A DNA stretch of 64,000 nucleotides from Candidatus Melainabacteria bacterium (GCA_003151275.1 PLXC01000128.1:1-64000); one strand, 5' to 3'; positions 51,198-61,068 are shown, numbered from the stretch's first letter. The notes: generated by a model not told the origin, from the letters alone. Made by a program: numbers and translations.

Positions 51198-52625
51198 ATG
51201 AGAGTGGGAATTATCAGTGCCAGTTTTCCTCCCGACTTTGGTTGGGACGGCAGTTCAACTCGCGCTTATGAGTTGGCGATGGGACTGAAGGCAGCTGGCC
51301 ACGAAGTCGAAGTCATTGCCCTTGCCGCTGAGATAGAATCAGAAACCATTCAAGATGGAATGCGAGTGCATCGCGTGCTGGTCAATCAAGAGCTTGTGAA
51401 ACTAAATGTGGTGCCCAAGACAACTCCAAACGCGCTGACGATTTGGAGCAGTCGATCTGCTTTGTGGAAGGCTTGTTTGAAAGCACACGCCCAGCGACCT
51501 TTTGACGTTTTAGATATTCCAAATATATTGTGGGATGGATTGTTGCCCGCGATCTCGGGACTATTTCCGATCGTTGTTCGACTTCAACCTCACCAATCGG
51601 TTTATGATAAAGAAAGCATTGGTGCCAAATCCGCTTTCGCTTTTGATAGTAAGCTCGTTAATGAGCTTTCTGATTTGTCGCTCAGTGTCGCTGAGCGTAT
51701 TTATTCACCTACGTCTGAGCTGGCGGCTTCTGTCGTTTCTACAGAGGCTTCTAAAGTCGAGATAATTTGTGATCCTCTCGACCTTGACCGCTTCACCGTA
51801 TATGGTGCTATGGCGCTGCCTAAAGACTCAGACCGAAAAGTTATCATTATCGCTAGAGTGCGTGACAAGGCGGTTCACAGCTACGTCGGCGACGTCATAA
51901 AGGGAGTAGCGCAGAAAAATACGGAAGTGCCATTTCTTGTGCTAGCTGAAGACATTACCAGCGATGACGACGAACATCACGCTCAGGAAACACTGAAGGG
52001 CGTAATTGGAGATCACAATCCGGTCGTCGTCACACGCGCTTATCATCAACTTTTGCCTGAGCTCCTGCGATCCGGCCAGATTGTGTTGGTGGCACCAGGT
52101 TCTGAGCGAGTTCCGTATTCGTGGCTGGAGCCGATGGCTTGCCAGCGAGCCTTAGTTGCCAGTGCGGACCCCGGTTGCGAGCAATACCTGAGGGCGGATC
52201 AGGATGCAGTGTTAGTCAAACCTTACGACGTCAAGGCCACCATCGATGCAATTGTCAACTTGGCCGAGGACAGACCTTTGCGCCTCAAACTTGCTATTGC
52301 GGGCTGCCGATCTGTGCATAAAAACTTCTGTAGACAACACGCAATTGAATCGCTGGAGGCGCTTTACGAGTCAGCGCGACAAACATACAAATCAGATGAG
52401 CGTATTGCCGCTCGAGTAATGGCAATGCACGACTTTGTGGAACGTTCCGAGGCTCTTGTCGCTTCCTACGACAAGATGCTCTATGACCTTCTCTTTGTGG
52501 AGTCGCCCGAATTTCGCTTCCGTCACTGGTTTACAAAATTCGCCGATTCCAAGTCACCTGCAGCTCCGCTGGCCACTAAGTTCAAAAAAATCTTTGGTGT
52601 GAAGCACTCCAACGGTAGCAATTAG
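51198..52625 (+). CDS. GT4-family glycosyltransferase-like protein
   Basis: A 475-residue GT-B protein starting RVGIISASFPPDFGWDGSST, clearly related to the GT4 proteins at 14583 and 59504. The donor-site segment is present but weaker: VPYSWLEPMACQRALVASAD lacks one of the usual glutamates, and the KGI-type basic block reads VIIIARVRDKAVHSYVGDV, so donor or even activity may differ. The C-terminal signature SYDKMLYDLLFVESPEFRFR is the same as in its paralogs. It follows the cysDNC block closely and could decorate a sulfated product. Confidence 0.82.
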   Translation: MRVGIISASFPPDFGWDGSSTRAYELAMGLKAAGHEVEVIALAAEIESETIQDGMRVHRVLVNQELVKLNVVPKTTPNALTIWSSRSALWKACLKAHAQRPFDVLDIPNILWDGLLPAISGLFPIVVRLQPHQSVYDKESIGAKSAFAFDSKLVNELSDLSLSVAERIYSPTSELAASVVSTEASKVEIICDPLDLDRFTVYGAMALPKDSDRKVIIIARVRDKAVHSYVGDVIKGVAQKNTEVPFLVLAEDITSDDDEHHAQETLKGVIGDHNPVVVTRAYHQLLPELLRSGQIVLVAPGSERVPYSWLEPMACQRALVASADPGCEQYLRADQDAVLVKPYDVKATIDAIVNLAEDRPLRLKLAIAGCRSVHKNFCRQHAIESLEALYESARQTYKSDERIAARVMAMHDFVERSEALVASYDKMLYDLLFVESPEFRFRHWFTKFADSKSPAAPLATKFKKIFGVKHSNGSN

Positions 52626-52642
52626 CAATTAGGCAATTACTG

Positions 52643-52655
52643 TGGATCACCTCCT
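52643..52655 (+). promoter_or_regulatory. Sequence identical to 16S rRNA 3' end upstream of kinase ATG
   Basis: TGGATCACCTCCT fills positions -13 to -1 of the kinase start codon. It is identical to the conserved 3' terminus of 16S rRNA including the anti-Shine-Dalgarno, so it cannot pair with the ribosome as a ribosome site would. Chance is possible, but a 13-nt match is unexpected in 64 kb. Confidence 0.5.
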
Positions 52656-54719
52656 ATGGCACATATGACTCAGCAAATAGTCTGCTCTCGCTGTAGCAAA
52701 CGCATAGGTTCGAAAGTAGGTGGCTCTTTCACTGGCTGGATTTTTCAAGAAAACAGATGCACTTGTGCTGAAAATTCTCGGACTAAATCGATCGCCACCC
52801 AGGCGCGACTGGTATCAGGCACTTCTTTACCTTCCGTGTATACAAGTAATAGCGTAATCGGTGATTTTGGCGATCGATATAAAATCGTGGAGTTCATCGG
52901 CAGCGGTGGGATGGGTTTAGTCTATAGTGTGGTGGATCGGGACCTCGATAAGAGTTTCGCCATCAAGGTGCTGCGTTCTGAACTGATTGCAGACAAGATG
53001 ACGATCAAACGGTTCGAGCAAGAAGCCAAAACCGTGGCTACATTGACACACCCCAATCTTGCCGCAATACATGGACAGGGACGAACCAAAGATGGCGCAC
53101 CATATTTGGTGATGGATCTTGTTGTTGGATCAAGTGTTTCCGATATATTGCGAAACGAATATTGTCTGGACGCACCAACCGCACTTGATGTGTTTGCTCA
53201 GGTGACTGCGGCGCTTGCCTACGCACATCGAAAAGGCGTTGTGCACCGAGATTTGAAGCCGTCGAATATTCTCATTTGTTCAGATACTGGATTGGTCAAG
53301 GTGGTTGATTTCGGTATTGCCAAACTTTTACCGACTAATGAACAAGGCAAAGTAGACCTCACTCAGACAGGTGATATCTTTGGTAGTCCTTTGTACATGA
53401 GCCCGGAGCAATGCCAGGGTGACAGTCTGGATGCGAGATCTGATATCTATTCGATGGGTTGTGTCATGTACGAGACGGTTTGTGGCATGCCACCATTCTC
53501 AGGTGCTAATCCTGTCAAAGTTATTTTGGCCCATCTCAGCGAGCAACCTAAACGCCCAAGTCTGACCTCGCCCATGGCAAACATTCCCAGTGCGCTTGAA
53601 GCGGTAATTTTGGAGTGTCTAAAGAAAAATCCAGAAGAACGCTATCAATCAATGAAGGATCTTCATAACGACCTCAACCTTGTGCGAGAAGGGCGGCAGC
53701 CACAGGGTATTCAAAGCACAGAAAAGAGCGCGCACAAAGAGAAGCCAACAATGCTGCTTTTTTATAGTGCTCTGTCTTTGTGCCTAATTGGTGCTTTGGT
53801 CGTGTTTATAGCAATGAAGCCTATGCCGCAATCAGCTCCATCTGCGGCACCGGTTCACCCAGCTAAAAATCTTGAGTTGCAGCCGTATCTGCCAATTAAT
53901 GCCGCCTCTGAGATCGCAAAAGAACAAATTTTAAAAAACTTGCTGTCAAAATATATAGCAATTACGGATGTAACTGACAAAGATTTAGAGGCATTTGACC
54001 AAGCGACTGTGACGCAAGATGTTAGCATCACTGACTCCGATCTAAAAGGACCTGGACTTGCCCATCTGATCCATCTTCCGTTACGCAGCCTATCTCTATC
54101 GAACACGAGTATAAATGCACGAGGAATTTCTGAAATTCAAAATATGGCAGGTCTAGTCAATCTTAACTTCCGAGGCAGTGGAATCACGGATTCTGAACTT
54201 GAATACATTGCAAACTTGAAGAAATTATCGAACCTCAATCTTTCAGATGATTCGATCACAAGTAAGGGCTTGTCTTACCTGGTTGAATTAAAAAATTTGA
54301 ATTCTCTCAACCTCAGCGGAAACAACTTTTCCATGAATGAATTAAATGTCTGCGCGAAGATGCCGGTCTTGAAGATGATTGCTCTGAATCGTACCAATAT
54401 TAATGCCGAGATGCTTCAGTCTGTGCTGGTGAAGCTGAAGAATTTGCGTGGCATTGCGCTTGACCAAACTCAAATAACGGACAGTAGCGTTGATGAAATC
54501 GTGAAGTCCAAACTTTCTGCAATTTTCATGATGCATACCGAGATTAACGATCAATCTCTTCAAAAGTTAGGTCAGATGAAATCCCTACGATTGCTTGACG
54601 TGACTGGATGCGAAAAAATCTCAGGGGAAGCAATAAGGCGATTGCGCGAGCAGAATCCAAACCTCAAAATTGTCACCACCAGCTTCAGGACTGATCGTCG
54701 GCCACTGCTCAAGTATTGA
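52656..54719 (+). CDS. Transmembrane Ser/Thr protein kinase with zinc ribbon and LRRs
   Basis: A 687-residue protein. Residues 10-38 hold a CSRCSK and CTC pair, a short zinc-ribbon-like element. The Hanks-type kinase spans 75-345 with the Gly loop IGSGGMGLVYS, Lys104 in FAIKVL, catalytic HRDLKPSN (Asp199), DFGIAK (218-223) and the GSPLYMSPEQ activation segment, all intact. One transmembrane helix lies at 366-388. The outside part (about 430-680) is leucine-rich repeats (LSLSNTSINARGISEIQNMA, LSNLNLSDDSITSKGLSYL). It probably senses an envelope ligand. It has its own position after the glycan genes. Confidence 0.92.
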   Translation: MAHMTQQIVCSRCSKRIGSKVGGSFTGWIFQENRCTCAENSRTKSIATQARLVSGTSLPSVYTSNSVIGDFGDRYKIVEFIGSGGMGLVYSVVDRDLDKSFAIKVLRSELIADKMTIKRFEQEAKTVATLTHPNLAAIHGQGRTKDGAPYLVMDLVVGSSVSDILRNEYCLDAPTALDVFAQVTAALAYAHRKGVVHRDLKPSNILICSDTGLVKVVDFGIAKLLPTNEQGKVDLTQTGDIFGSPLYMSPEQCQGDSLDARSDIYSMGCVMYETVCGMPPFSGANPVKVILAHLSEQPKRPSLTSPMANIPSALEAVILECLKKNPEERYQSMKDLHNDLNLVREGRQPQGIQSTEKSAHKEKPTMLLFYSALSLCLIGALVVFIAMKPMPQSAPSAAPVHPAKNLELQPYLPINAASEIAKEQILKNLLSKYIAITDVTDKDLEAFDQATVTQDVSITDSDLKGPGLAHLIHLPLRSLSLSNTSINARGISEIQNMAGLVNLNFRGSGITDSELEYIANLKKLSNLNLSDDSITSKGLSYLVELKNLNSLNLSGNNFSMNELNVCAKMPVLKMIALNRTNINAEMLQSVLVKLKNLRGIALDQTQITDSSVDEIVKSKLSAIFMMHTEINDQSLQKLGQMKSLRLLDVTGCEKISGEAIRRLREQNPNLKIVTTSFRTDRRPLLKY

Positions 54720-54803
54720 TCACGAATTTTCGACGCGCTCACTCTATAAGCATTGGACGAGATTGCAGCTGCTACTAAGTCCTAAAGTCCTATTCGGATT
54801 TTG

Positions 54804-55805
54804 TTATGTCAAAGTGCGCAAATCAGCACCCGCTTGAGCTTGATTCAGCAACTCTTCTTCCCGATCGGGCAACATACCAGCCTTTCGAGGCATCGAGGGA
54901 TCTCGAGTTTGGTCCCAGGCAAGTGTGTCAGCGATTGTTTCTGCCAGCGGTCGTGGTGCCAAACCTGAATCAAAAGCTTTTCGACAGTTAAGCTCCATGA
55001 ACCCAGCGAACTCCAGGTTCGAAGCGGGAATCCACAATGGCAATTCAGTCCACGGTTGAACTCCAGCCTCGACCAAAGCGTTTTCATCCACCCATAAAAA
55101 ATCGCAGTCGCTGTTGATCGTTTGCTTACAAGTCTCTAAAAATTCGCCCATGGTCAAACGGTCCTTCGATCCTTTGGCGTTGAATATTCCTCTCGCCCGC
55201 ATCTCTGTAAGCTTGAGAATCCATTCCGCTAAATCGCGAACATCGGTGAACTGTATTGCTCGCTCGGGTTGACCAGGAGCGAGGATTTTTCCGCCTCTTG
55301 CCACACGGGCAGGCCAGTAAGTGAAGCGATCGGTTGGATCGTATGGACCGACGATGAGACCAGGCCTGATGATCAGCGCCTCTGCCGGGATCAGTTCCAG
55401 AACGGCTTTTTCGCAATCCGCTTTAAGCGTGCCATAGTTTTCTTCCTGACCAGGAAGCGTGTATTTGATCGGATCGTTTTCAGTAATTCCATTTGTGCGA
55501 AACTCGCCATAGACCGAAACCGTTGAAATGAAAACATAGGTCTCGACTGATTCTTTCAAGGCTCTTAGCGAATGGCTGACTATTTCCGGACGATAGCCGC
55601 ACGTGTCTATCACCGCATCGAAGTGTCGTCCCGAAAGAATATCTAGATCCTTTTCGCGATCATCGATCAGCTTTTCGGCTTTGTCCTGTTCTGGTAAATT
55701 TTGCCTGCCGCGGTTAAGCGTGGTGACCTGATGCCCGGCAGCCAATGCTTGAGAGACGAGATGACGCCCTAGAAAGACAGTGCCGCCAATAACCAGCAAA
55801 TGCAT
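54804..55805 (-). CDS. NAD-dependent epimerase/dehydratase-like SDR
   Basis: About 333 residues, extended-SDR fold. The cofactor motif is LLVIGGTVFLGRHLVSQALA, the GGTxFLG variant of the CSP41/isoflavone-reductase-like group. Other segments are DAVIDTCGYRPEIV and FISTVSVYGEFRTN. The catalytic Lys-containing Tyr-X3-Lys is not obvious: YGTLKADCEKA may serve (Tyr-X3-Lys). ATG 55805 has AAGG 5 nt upstream and is preferred to GTG 55811. It is the last gene of a minus-strand group with GT2 and an epimerase. Confidence 0.8.
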   Translation of the reverse strand: MHLLVIGGTVFLGRHLVSQALAAGHQVTTLNRGRQNLPEQDKAEKLIDDREKDLDILSGRHFDAVIDTCGYRPEIVSHSLRALKESVETYVFISTVSVYGEFRTNGITENDPIKYTLPGQEENYGTLKADCEKAVLELIPAEALIIRPGLIVGPYDPTDRFTYWPARVARGGKILAPGQPERAIQFTDVRDLAEWILKLTEMRARGIFNAKGSKDRLTMGEFLETCKQTINSDCDFLWVDENALVEAGVQPWTELPLWIPASNLEFAGFMELNCRKAFDSGLAPRPLAETIADTLAWDQTRDPSMPRKAGMLPDREEELLNQAQAGADLRTLT

Positions 55806-55830
55806 GGTCACCTTCCGCTAAAATGTATGG

Positions 55831-56817
55831 CTACGAAGTTTTATCCTGCAAGGTCTTTTCGAAAGTTGATTGCTCGTTCGATCTTGCAAACGCTAATCCA
55901 AGCCGTTCTGCAACAACGTAAGTAGGGCGAGCGCGCACTTCATCCAAAACTTTGGAAAGATAAATCGCCACCGAGCCGGTGCATAGAATTTGCAGGCCTG
56001 CCACTGTGACAATTGAGGCGATCACAAAGGCGCTGTCCAATTGAAGCAAAGAAGATGCATGGAATGCAGCCCAGGCTAACAGAAGTAGCAGCCCGAAACC
56101 GAACATTAAGCCGCCCAGCACTGGCACCAAATATAGTGGCGCTACGCTGAACGACAGAATTCCGTCGAGAGCAAGGTTGATCAATTTCTTCAGAGTGTAG
56201 GTGCTTTCGCCAACTTCCCGAGCATCCCGATTAATTGGAATACCGATTTGGCGGAATCCCAGCCATGGAATCAAACCGCGCAGAAAGCGAGATCTCTCCG
56301 GCATATTTTTAAGTTCGTTGCAGACTTTGCGATCCATCAAGCGAAAATCGCCTGTGTCCCAAGGTATGTGAACAGATGACACGGATCCTAATATTCGATA
56401 AAAGATGTAGGCCGGGAGGCGCTTGCCCAACTTATCGCGACGGGTCGAGCGTTGCGCATAGACAACGTCATAGCCTTCGCGCCAGCGTTTCACCATTTCC
56501 GGAATCAATTCTGGCGGATCTTGCAAATCTGAGTCAAGGTTAATAACTGCCTGACCTTCTGCGTGATCGATGCCGGCTGAAATTGCTGCTTGCTGTCCGA
56601 AATTGCGAGAGAGTTCGATGAGTTTTACGTAATCAGATTCTGCGGCCAATTGCCGCAGCGCTTTGCTGGTGGGCGCCTTACTGCCGTCATTCACAAAAAT
56701 GACTTCGTACGAAAGTCCATCGCCGGTTATAGCGGTCGAGAGGCGTTCGAGCAAGAGTGAAAGATTGCGTGGGTCTTCGTTGTAGACAGCCACGATAATG
56801 GACAGGTCAAGAATCAT
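55831..56817 (-). CDS. GtrB/DPM1-type membrane GT2 glycosyltransferase
   Basis: A 328-residue protein from ATG 56817 (the frame is open from TTG 56868). The GT-A domain has LSIIVAVYNEDPRNLSLLLE, FVNDGSK, and NLDSDLQDPPELIPEMVKRW, and the QAAISAGIDHA block. Two C-terminal transmembrane helices (VLGGLMFGFGLLLLLAWAAF and IASIVTVAGLQILCTGSVAI) anchor it. It makes a polyprenyl-phosphate sugar donor, the substrate of GT-C enzymes such as those at 26601 and 61069. It sits in one cluster with the epimerase and GT4 genes. Confidence 0.92.
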   Translation of the reverse strand: MILDLSIIVAVYNEDPRNLSLLLERLSTAITGDGLSYEVIFVNDGSKAPTSKALRQLAAESDYVKLIELSRNFGQQAAISAGIDHAEGQAVINLDSDLQDPPELIPEMVKRWREGYDVVYAQRSTRRDKLGKRLPAYIFYRILGSVSSVHIPWDTGDFRLMDRKVCNELKNMPERSRFLRGLIPWLGFRQIGIPINRDAREVGESTYTLKKLINLALDGILSFSVAPLYLVPVLGGLMFGFGLLLLLAWAAFHASSLLQLDSAFVIASIVTVAGLQILCTGSVAIYLSKVLDEVRARPTYVVAERLGLAFARSNEQSTFEKTLQDKTS

Positions 56818-56901
56818 GTCTTGGTAGCAGTTCCGTTGAGTCTCAGCGACGCCCTGATTGTCCGCCAATGACCGGAAAAGGTCAACTTGGCAATTCTAAT
56901 G

Positions 56902-57834
56902 TTACGCCAGTTGGAGAGTTTTCAGCCAAGTCCATGTTCGCGACAGCCCTTCCTCCAGCCCGATCTCCGGCTTCCAACCCAACTCTTTTGTGGCTCGTGT
57001 TATATCGAGGACATTTGAAGGAACATCTTCGACCCGACCGGGTGTGTACCGAACTTCGATTTCTTTTTCGAGAACCCCGCGCATGGCATCAATGAGTTGA
57101 TTGAGCGAATATCCGCGACCGGCACCAATGTTGAAAACGCGGTGCTGGCTGGCGCTTGGTTGATACTCGGCAGATTTGACCAATGCTTGAACCGCATCAC
57201 CTATATAAATGTAGTCACGCACCACCTCACCGTCACCCCAAATCGTGATCGGATTGCCGCGTTTGGCATTGCCTAAGAATACTGTCACCGCGCCTTGCTT
57301 GGCGTCTGGATTCTGCTGCTCGCCATATGGATTGGATATACGTGCCACGACGTAATCTAGTCCGTGCAGTCTGTGAAATAAATGCAAATATTTTTCAATC
57401 GCTAATTTTGTGATGCCATAAGAGCAAATCGGATCGGTGGCGTCGTCTTCACGAATCGGCGTATTTTGTGGAATACCATATACGGTGCCTCCGGAGGAAA
57501 CAAAAATAACCTTCCGAACGGCTGCGGTACTGCACTGTTGAAGCATTTGCACCGTATCGACAACATTAGAGCGAATGTCATAAACGGGATCTTCGTTGCT
57601 AGTGTGCGGCAGACTTGTGTATGCCAAATGGAACACGAAATCCACACCTTGCACAACCTCGGCTACCTCGCCATGATTGCCGAGATCGCCCACAACATAT
57701 TCAACCGATGGATTCGGTTCTCTAAATCGGCTCGGGTATCGGTCGAACACTTTGACTGCGTGACCCTTGTTCAACAAGGCGTCCACAAGGTTCGTGCCTA
57801 TAAATCCGTTGCCGCCAATTACTAGTGATTTCAT
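56902..57834 (-). CDS. UDP-glucose 4-epimerase-like SDR
   Basis: A 310-residue extended SDR. Cofactor motif VIGGNGFIGTNLVDALL, then DFVFHLAYTSLPHTSNEDPV, VSSGGTVYG with the Ser/Thr catalytic residue and YGITKLAIEKYLHLF with Tyr-X3-Lys. ISNPYGEQQNPDAKQG is typical of GalE/WbpP-like sugar epimerases. It would make a UDP- or dTDP-linked sugar for the adjacent transferases. Its start overlaps the stop of the GT4 gene upstream (ATGA), so they are coupled. Confidence 0.88.
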   Translation of the reverse strand: MKSLVIGGNGFIGTNLVDALLNKGHAVKVFDRYPSRFREPNPSVEYVVGDLGNHGEVAEVVQGVDFVFHLAYTSLPHTSNEDPVYDIRSNVVDTVQMLQQCSTAAVRKVIFVSSGGTVYGIPQNTPIREDDATDPICSYGITKLAIEKYLHLFHRLHGLDYVVARISNPYGEQQNPDAKQGAVTVFLGNAKRGNPITIWGDGEVVRDYIYIGDAVQALVKSAEYQPSASQHRVFNIGAGRGYSLNQLIDAMRGVLEKEIEVRYTPGRVEDVPSNVLDITRATKELGWKPEIGLEEGLSRTWTWLKTLQLA

Positions 57835-59288
57835 AAGCTCGTAATGATACCACCGACCGGATGGGGTGTGGTTTCCAATTCAGAATTGGGACCGCCGTCT
57901 GATCTCAAAACCTTCTCATAAACCGCTTCAATGTCGTCGATCATCGCCTCTATGGTTCGCTCTGGTGGAATATTCTCGGTAAATCGACGCAGTAACTGAC
58001 GATCGTCTACAAGTCGTTTCAGTTGGATATGCAGAGATTCATAATCGTTTAAATCGAAGAGCAGTCCGTTTGTTTCGTGTTTGATCAGCTCAGACATGCC
58101 GCCAAGGTTCGTAGCCACAACAGGGGTCTTAGTGGCAAGTGCCGATTGAATCACCAATGGCGTATTTTCGTACCAACGTGAAGGCACAACCAGCACATCA
58201 ATGTTCTCAAAGATTCCACCCAGCTCGGCGTTTGGGAACGTCCCGCAAAGTTCGATATGGCGCGGATTTAAATTTACAAGTTCTTTTATCTTCTGACCAT
58301 ATTCAGGGAACTGATTGATGTCACCATAGATGCGCAATACTGCGTGTGTGTCTGGCGCGAATTTCTGAAAAGCTTTGATCAGAAGATCGAGACCCTTGTG
58401 CTCGAATATTGTACCGATGAAGCCGATGCGCAGGTCTTTTGAATCTGTCTTAGTCTGATGTCCTAACAAATTCGACGTGTCTAATCCAAACGGCACATGG
58501 TGTAAGAGCTTAGAGTCAATGCCGTTTTCAACAAAAATGTCCCTCATCAAACCGGTTGGCACCATAATCGCCTTGTTTTTGTTTGCTGCCAGGCGCAGAA
58601 CCTGAGGGCGTTGCACGGTGGCTTGGATTGCGGAGGAAAGTTTCAAAGTCGAATATCCAATCTGCAATGCTTTGGCGCAAACTGTCTCAAGTGGTGCGGG
58701 CAGGCTGTTTATCGAACTCGCCAGGGCGGGTAGTTTCTTCCCAATTGCTTCTACTAGTTGACTGGCTGGTGGTATTAATTCTGGTGTATAGCAGGTCAAG
58801 CAATTCAGAGCGCCAGGGCTGGGACCGCGGCACAGGGCACCGTCTGGTCGTTTCAGTTGCACCACCGGACAAACAAACCAAAAGTCCGTCAGTGATGAGA
58901 CTATCGGCACGCCCGCCTGCTCGCTTGAATCGATGATCGCGCTTGTTAAATTTTGAGCATGAAAAATGTGTACGAGATCCGGCTTAAAAGTGGCAAGGAG
59001 TCCATCAAAGTGCTCTTTTATAGCGACATGATAATACTCGTGCTTGAATGTGTATCCTTTAAGGCGCAAGCCTTCTTCAATTGAATGAACCTTGACCCCT
59101 TCGTAGACATAGTCTTTCGATGCTTCCGCACTGGCGTGGCGCGCGTCGAGATCTGGTGGATTGGCGGTTACGACGAGAACTTCGTAGCCACGCGCAAGCA
59201 ATCCCTGCGCAACTTTTAGCGTCAGGACTTCAGTCCCTGCCTTGTGTTCAGGGAAAAATTTATGTACGGTAAGTAAAACTCTTCTCAT
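57831..59288 (-). CDS. GT4-family glycosyltransferase
   Basis: A 485-residue GT-B enzyme. MRRVLLTVHKFFPEHKAGTE opens the acceptor domain; IGFIGTIFEHKGLDLLIKAF and YENTPLVIQSALATKTPVVATN form the donor site (Glu at the usual site, the second Glu replaced by Ser/Ala). A Cys-rich insert (VCPVVQLKRPDGALCRGPSP, CLTCYTPE) with four Cys is seen in CapM/WbaZ-like proteins and may bind zinc. The frame is open 34 codons upstream, but the ATG at 59288 begins the domain. It lacks the C-terminal tail of the other GT4 proteins here. Confidence 0.88.
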   Translation of the reverse strand: MRRVLLTVHKFFPEHKAGTEVLTLKVAQGLLARGYEVLVVTANPPDLDARHASAEASKDYVYEGVKVHSIEEGLRLKGYTFKHEYYHVAIKEHFDGLLATFKPDLVHIFHAQNLTSAIIDSSEQAGVPIVSSLTDFWFVCPVVQLKRPDGALCRGPSPGALNCLTCYTPELIPPASQLVEAIGKKLPALASSINSLPAPLETVCAKALQIGYSTLKLSSAIQATVQRPQVLRLAANKNKAIMVPTGLMRDIFVENGIDSKLLHHVPFGLDTSNLLGHQTKTDSKDLRIGFIGTIFEHKGLDLLIKAFQKFAPDTHAVLRIYGDINQFPEYGQKIKELVNLNPRHIELCGTFPNAELGGIFENIDVLVVPSRWYENTPLVIQSALATKTPVVATNLGGMSELIKHETNGLLFDLNDYESLHIQLKRLVDDRQLLRRFTENIPPERTIEAMIDDIEAVYEKVLRSDGGPNSELETTPHPVGGIITSL

Positions 59289-59503
59289 TGTATGCGCGCT
59301 TTTGCGGACAACACATAATACAACGTGTTCCTTGAGAACTCGACTCCATGCGGAAAATCGTTGTTGTAGTAAGACTTCACAATACGCCAATCAAGGATTG
59401 GTATTCTTCTACGGTCAAGACGCGCTGTCATTGAGCCTCTATTTGCGGCGTTACTGAGATTCGTCTCAATTTGATCACAAGAGGCGGTTGTAAAATAGGC
59501 TCC

Positions 59504-61054
59504 ATGAGAATTTGTCTGATTTCACGTGAGTATCCACCCGACACCGGTTGGGGCGGCATAGCTACCTTCGCCAAGCACCTGGCTCACGGTTTGCGTGATT
59601 TGGGTCACGACGTCGAAGTTGTCGCTTTAGCTGCAGGCCCTGCCAAGACGGTGGAGCAAGAAGGGATCACGGTTCATCGTGTGGAGCCTTATGCCGTTGA
59701 AGGTGACCTCGGCGCAGTCTCTATGTGTATGCCTTACAGCCGTTATGTGCTGCGCACAACAACCGGGCTGTGGGAAAAGTTTTTCCAATTGCACAGCAAA
59801 AATCCTTTCGATGTAATTGATACGCCTGAACTTCTGGCGGAAGGCTTGATGCCTGCAGTCACCAAGGTTGCTCCCTTGTTGATTAGGCTCTACACGCCGC
59901 ATTCAAAATTCATTGCTGAGAAGTTGCATAGCGTCACACCATCGTTCGATCATCAATTCGTTGCTATGCTCGAGCGAGTGGCAATGCGGGCTGCAGATGT
60001 AATTACTTCGCCCAGTGATGATTTGGCAGAGTTTGTTTCTAACGATTTGAATTATCCGCGCGAACTGATTCAGATCGTCAGAAATCCAATCGATCCAGAT
60101 GTCTTTACTCCCGAAGGGGCCAAGGAAATTCCCTCTGACGGACGCAAAACGGTTTTGTTCGTGGGCCGGTTGGAAGAACGCAAAGGCATTCGCTACCTGG
60201 TTGCAGCGATTCCTGAGATTTTAAAATCCTACAAAAACGTGCGCTTTGTGATCATTGGCGACGACACTGTCAATGCCGAGAGCAAGCAAACATCAGTCCT
60301 GGCTCAACTGAAAGATAGTCTGGCTAAAAGCAAATGCATCGATAGCGTTCAGTTCATCAATCGGGTTGCCTTAAACTCTCTGCCTAATTATTATCGGTCC
60401 GCAGACATCTGCGTGGTGCCCTCTGTATATGACAATTCGCCATACACTTGCCTGGAGGCAATGGCTTGTGGGCGAGCCGTCATTGGCACCTCCGCTGGTG
60501 GCACCCGCGAATATTTGATTGACGGTGAGTCCGGCATAATCGTGCCTCCTCGTGATGCGGGCGCATTGGCTCAGGCTGTTTTGAGTGTGCTCAACGATGA
60601 AAACGAACAGCAGCGACTAGCCATTAATGCCCGTGCGCGAGTGCTGGAAAAATTTCAGCGCAAAGAGATTGCTCGTCAGACAGTTGAGTTGTACAAGCTC
60701 GCAATTACGCGTTTTCGCCCTGAGTCTAAAATGTATTTGAAGGATTCGAGCAGCTGTCTTGCTGATGCGGACACGCTAATGTATTCGTTCGACAAAATGA
60801 TGTATGACCTGCTGTATCAAGAGTCGATCGCGTTTCGGTTCAAGCATTGGGGGCGGCTGGCTCGTCGCCGTCCGCGCTTAATGGGCGCCAAAGTTTTAGC
60901 GACTGTAATGCGGAAATTATTTCTACCGTTTTTGCCAAAGAAGAATCGACAATCAAACATGCTCAATTGGCTTGAATCGGAGATTAAGATCAAGCAGAAA
61001 GCGGCTCCCAAGCGAGAGTTAGTTGCCGCTGGCGAGCCCAGCAAAGATCCATAG
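59504..61054 (+). CDS. GT4-family glycosyltransferase with C-terminal extension
   Basis: A 516-residue GT-B enzyme, paralog of the protein at 14583-16175 (shared start MRICLISREYPPDTGWGGIA and donor site VLFVGRLEERKGIRYLVAA, YDNSPYTCLEAMACGRAVIG). The Glu-X7-Glu motif is intact. The C-terminal region has MYSFDKMMYDLLYQESIAFR, a signature common to three GT4 proteins in this window. The frame is open from TTG 59471, but ATG 59504 matches the domain start. It is divergent from the 57831 GT4 gene and 14 bp upstream of the second GT-C-like gene. Confidence 0.9.
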   Translation: MRICLISREYPPDTGWGGIATFAKHLAHGLRDLGHDVEVVALAAGPAKTVEQEGITVHRVEPYAVEGDLGAVSMCMPYSRYVLRTTTGLWEKFFQLHSKNPFDVIDTPELLAEGLMPAVTKVAPLLIRLYTPHSKFIAEKLHSVTPSFDHQFVAMLERVAMRAADVITSPSDDLAEFVSNDLNYPRELIQIVRNPIDPDVFTPEGAKEIPSDGRKTVLFVGRLEERKGIRYLVAAIPEILKSYKNVRFVIIGDDTVNAESKQTSVLAQLKDSLAKSKCIDSVQFINRVALNSLPNYYRSADICVVPSVYDNSPYTCLEAMACGRAVIGTSAGGTREYLIDGESGIIVPPRDAGALAQAVLSVLNDENEQQRLAINARARVLEKFQRKEIARQTVELYKLAITRFRPESKMYLKDSSSCLADADTLMYSFDKMMYDLLYQESIAFRFKHWGRLARRRPRLMGAKVLATVMRKLFLPFLPKKNRQSNMLNWLESEIKIKQKAAPKRELVAAGEPSKDP

Positions 61055-61068
61055 ACAGAGGTCACCGG

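Noticed and set aside
54760..54790. Further copy of the 22.4-kb motif (GCTACTAAG)
   Set aside because: Only nine bases match and the flanks differ, so it is within chance expectation.
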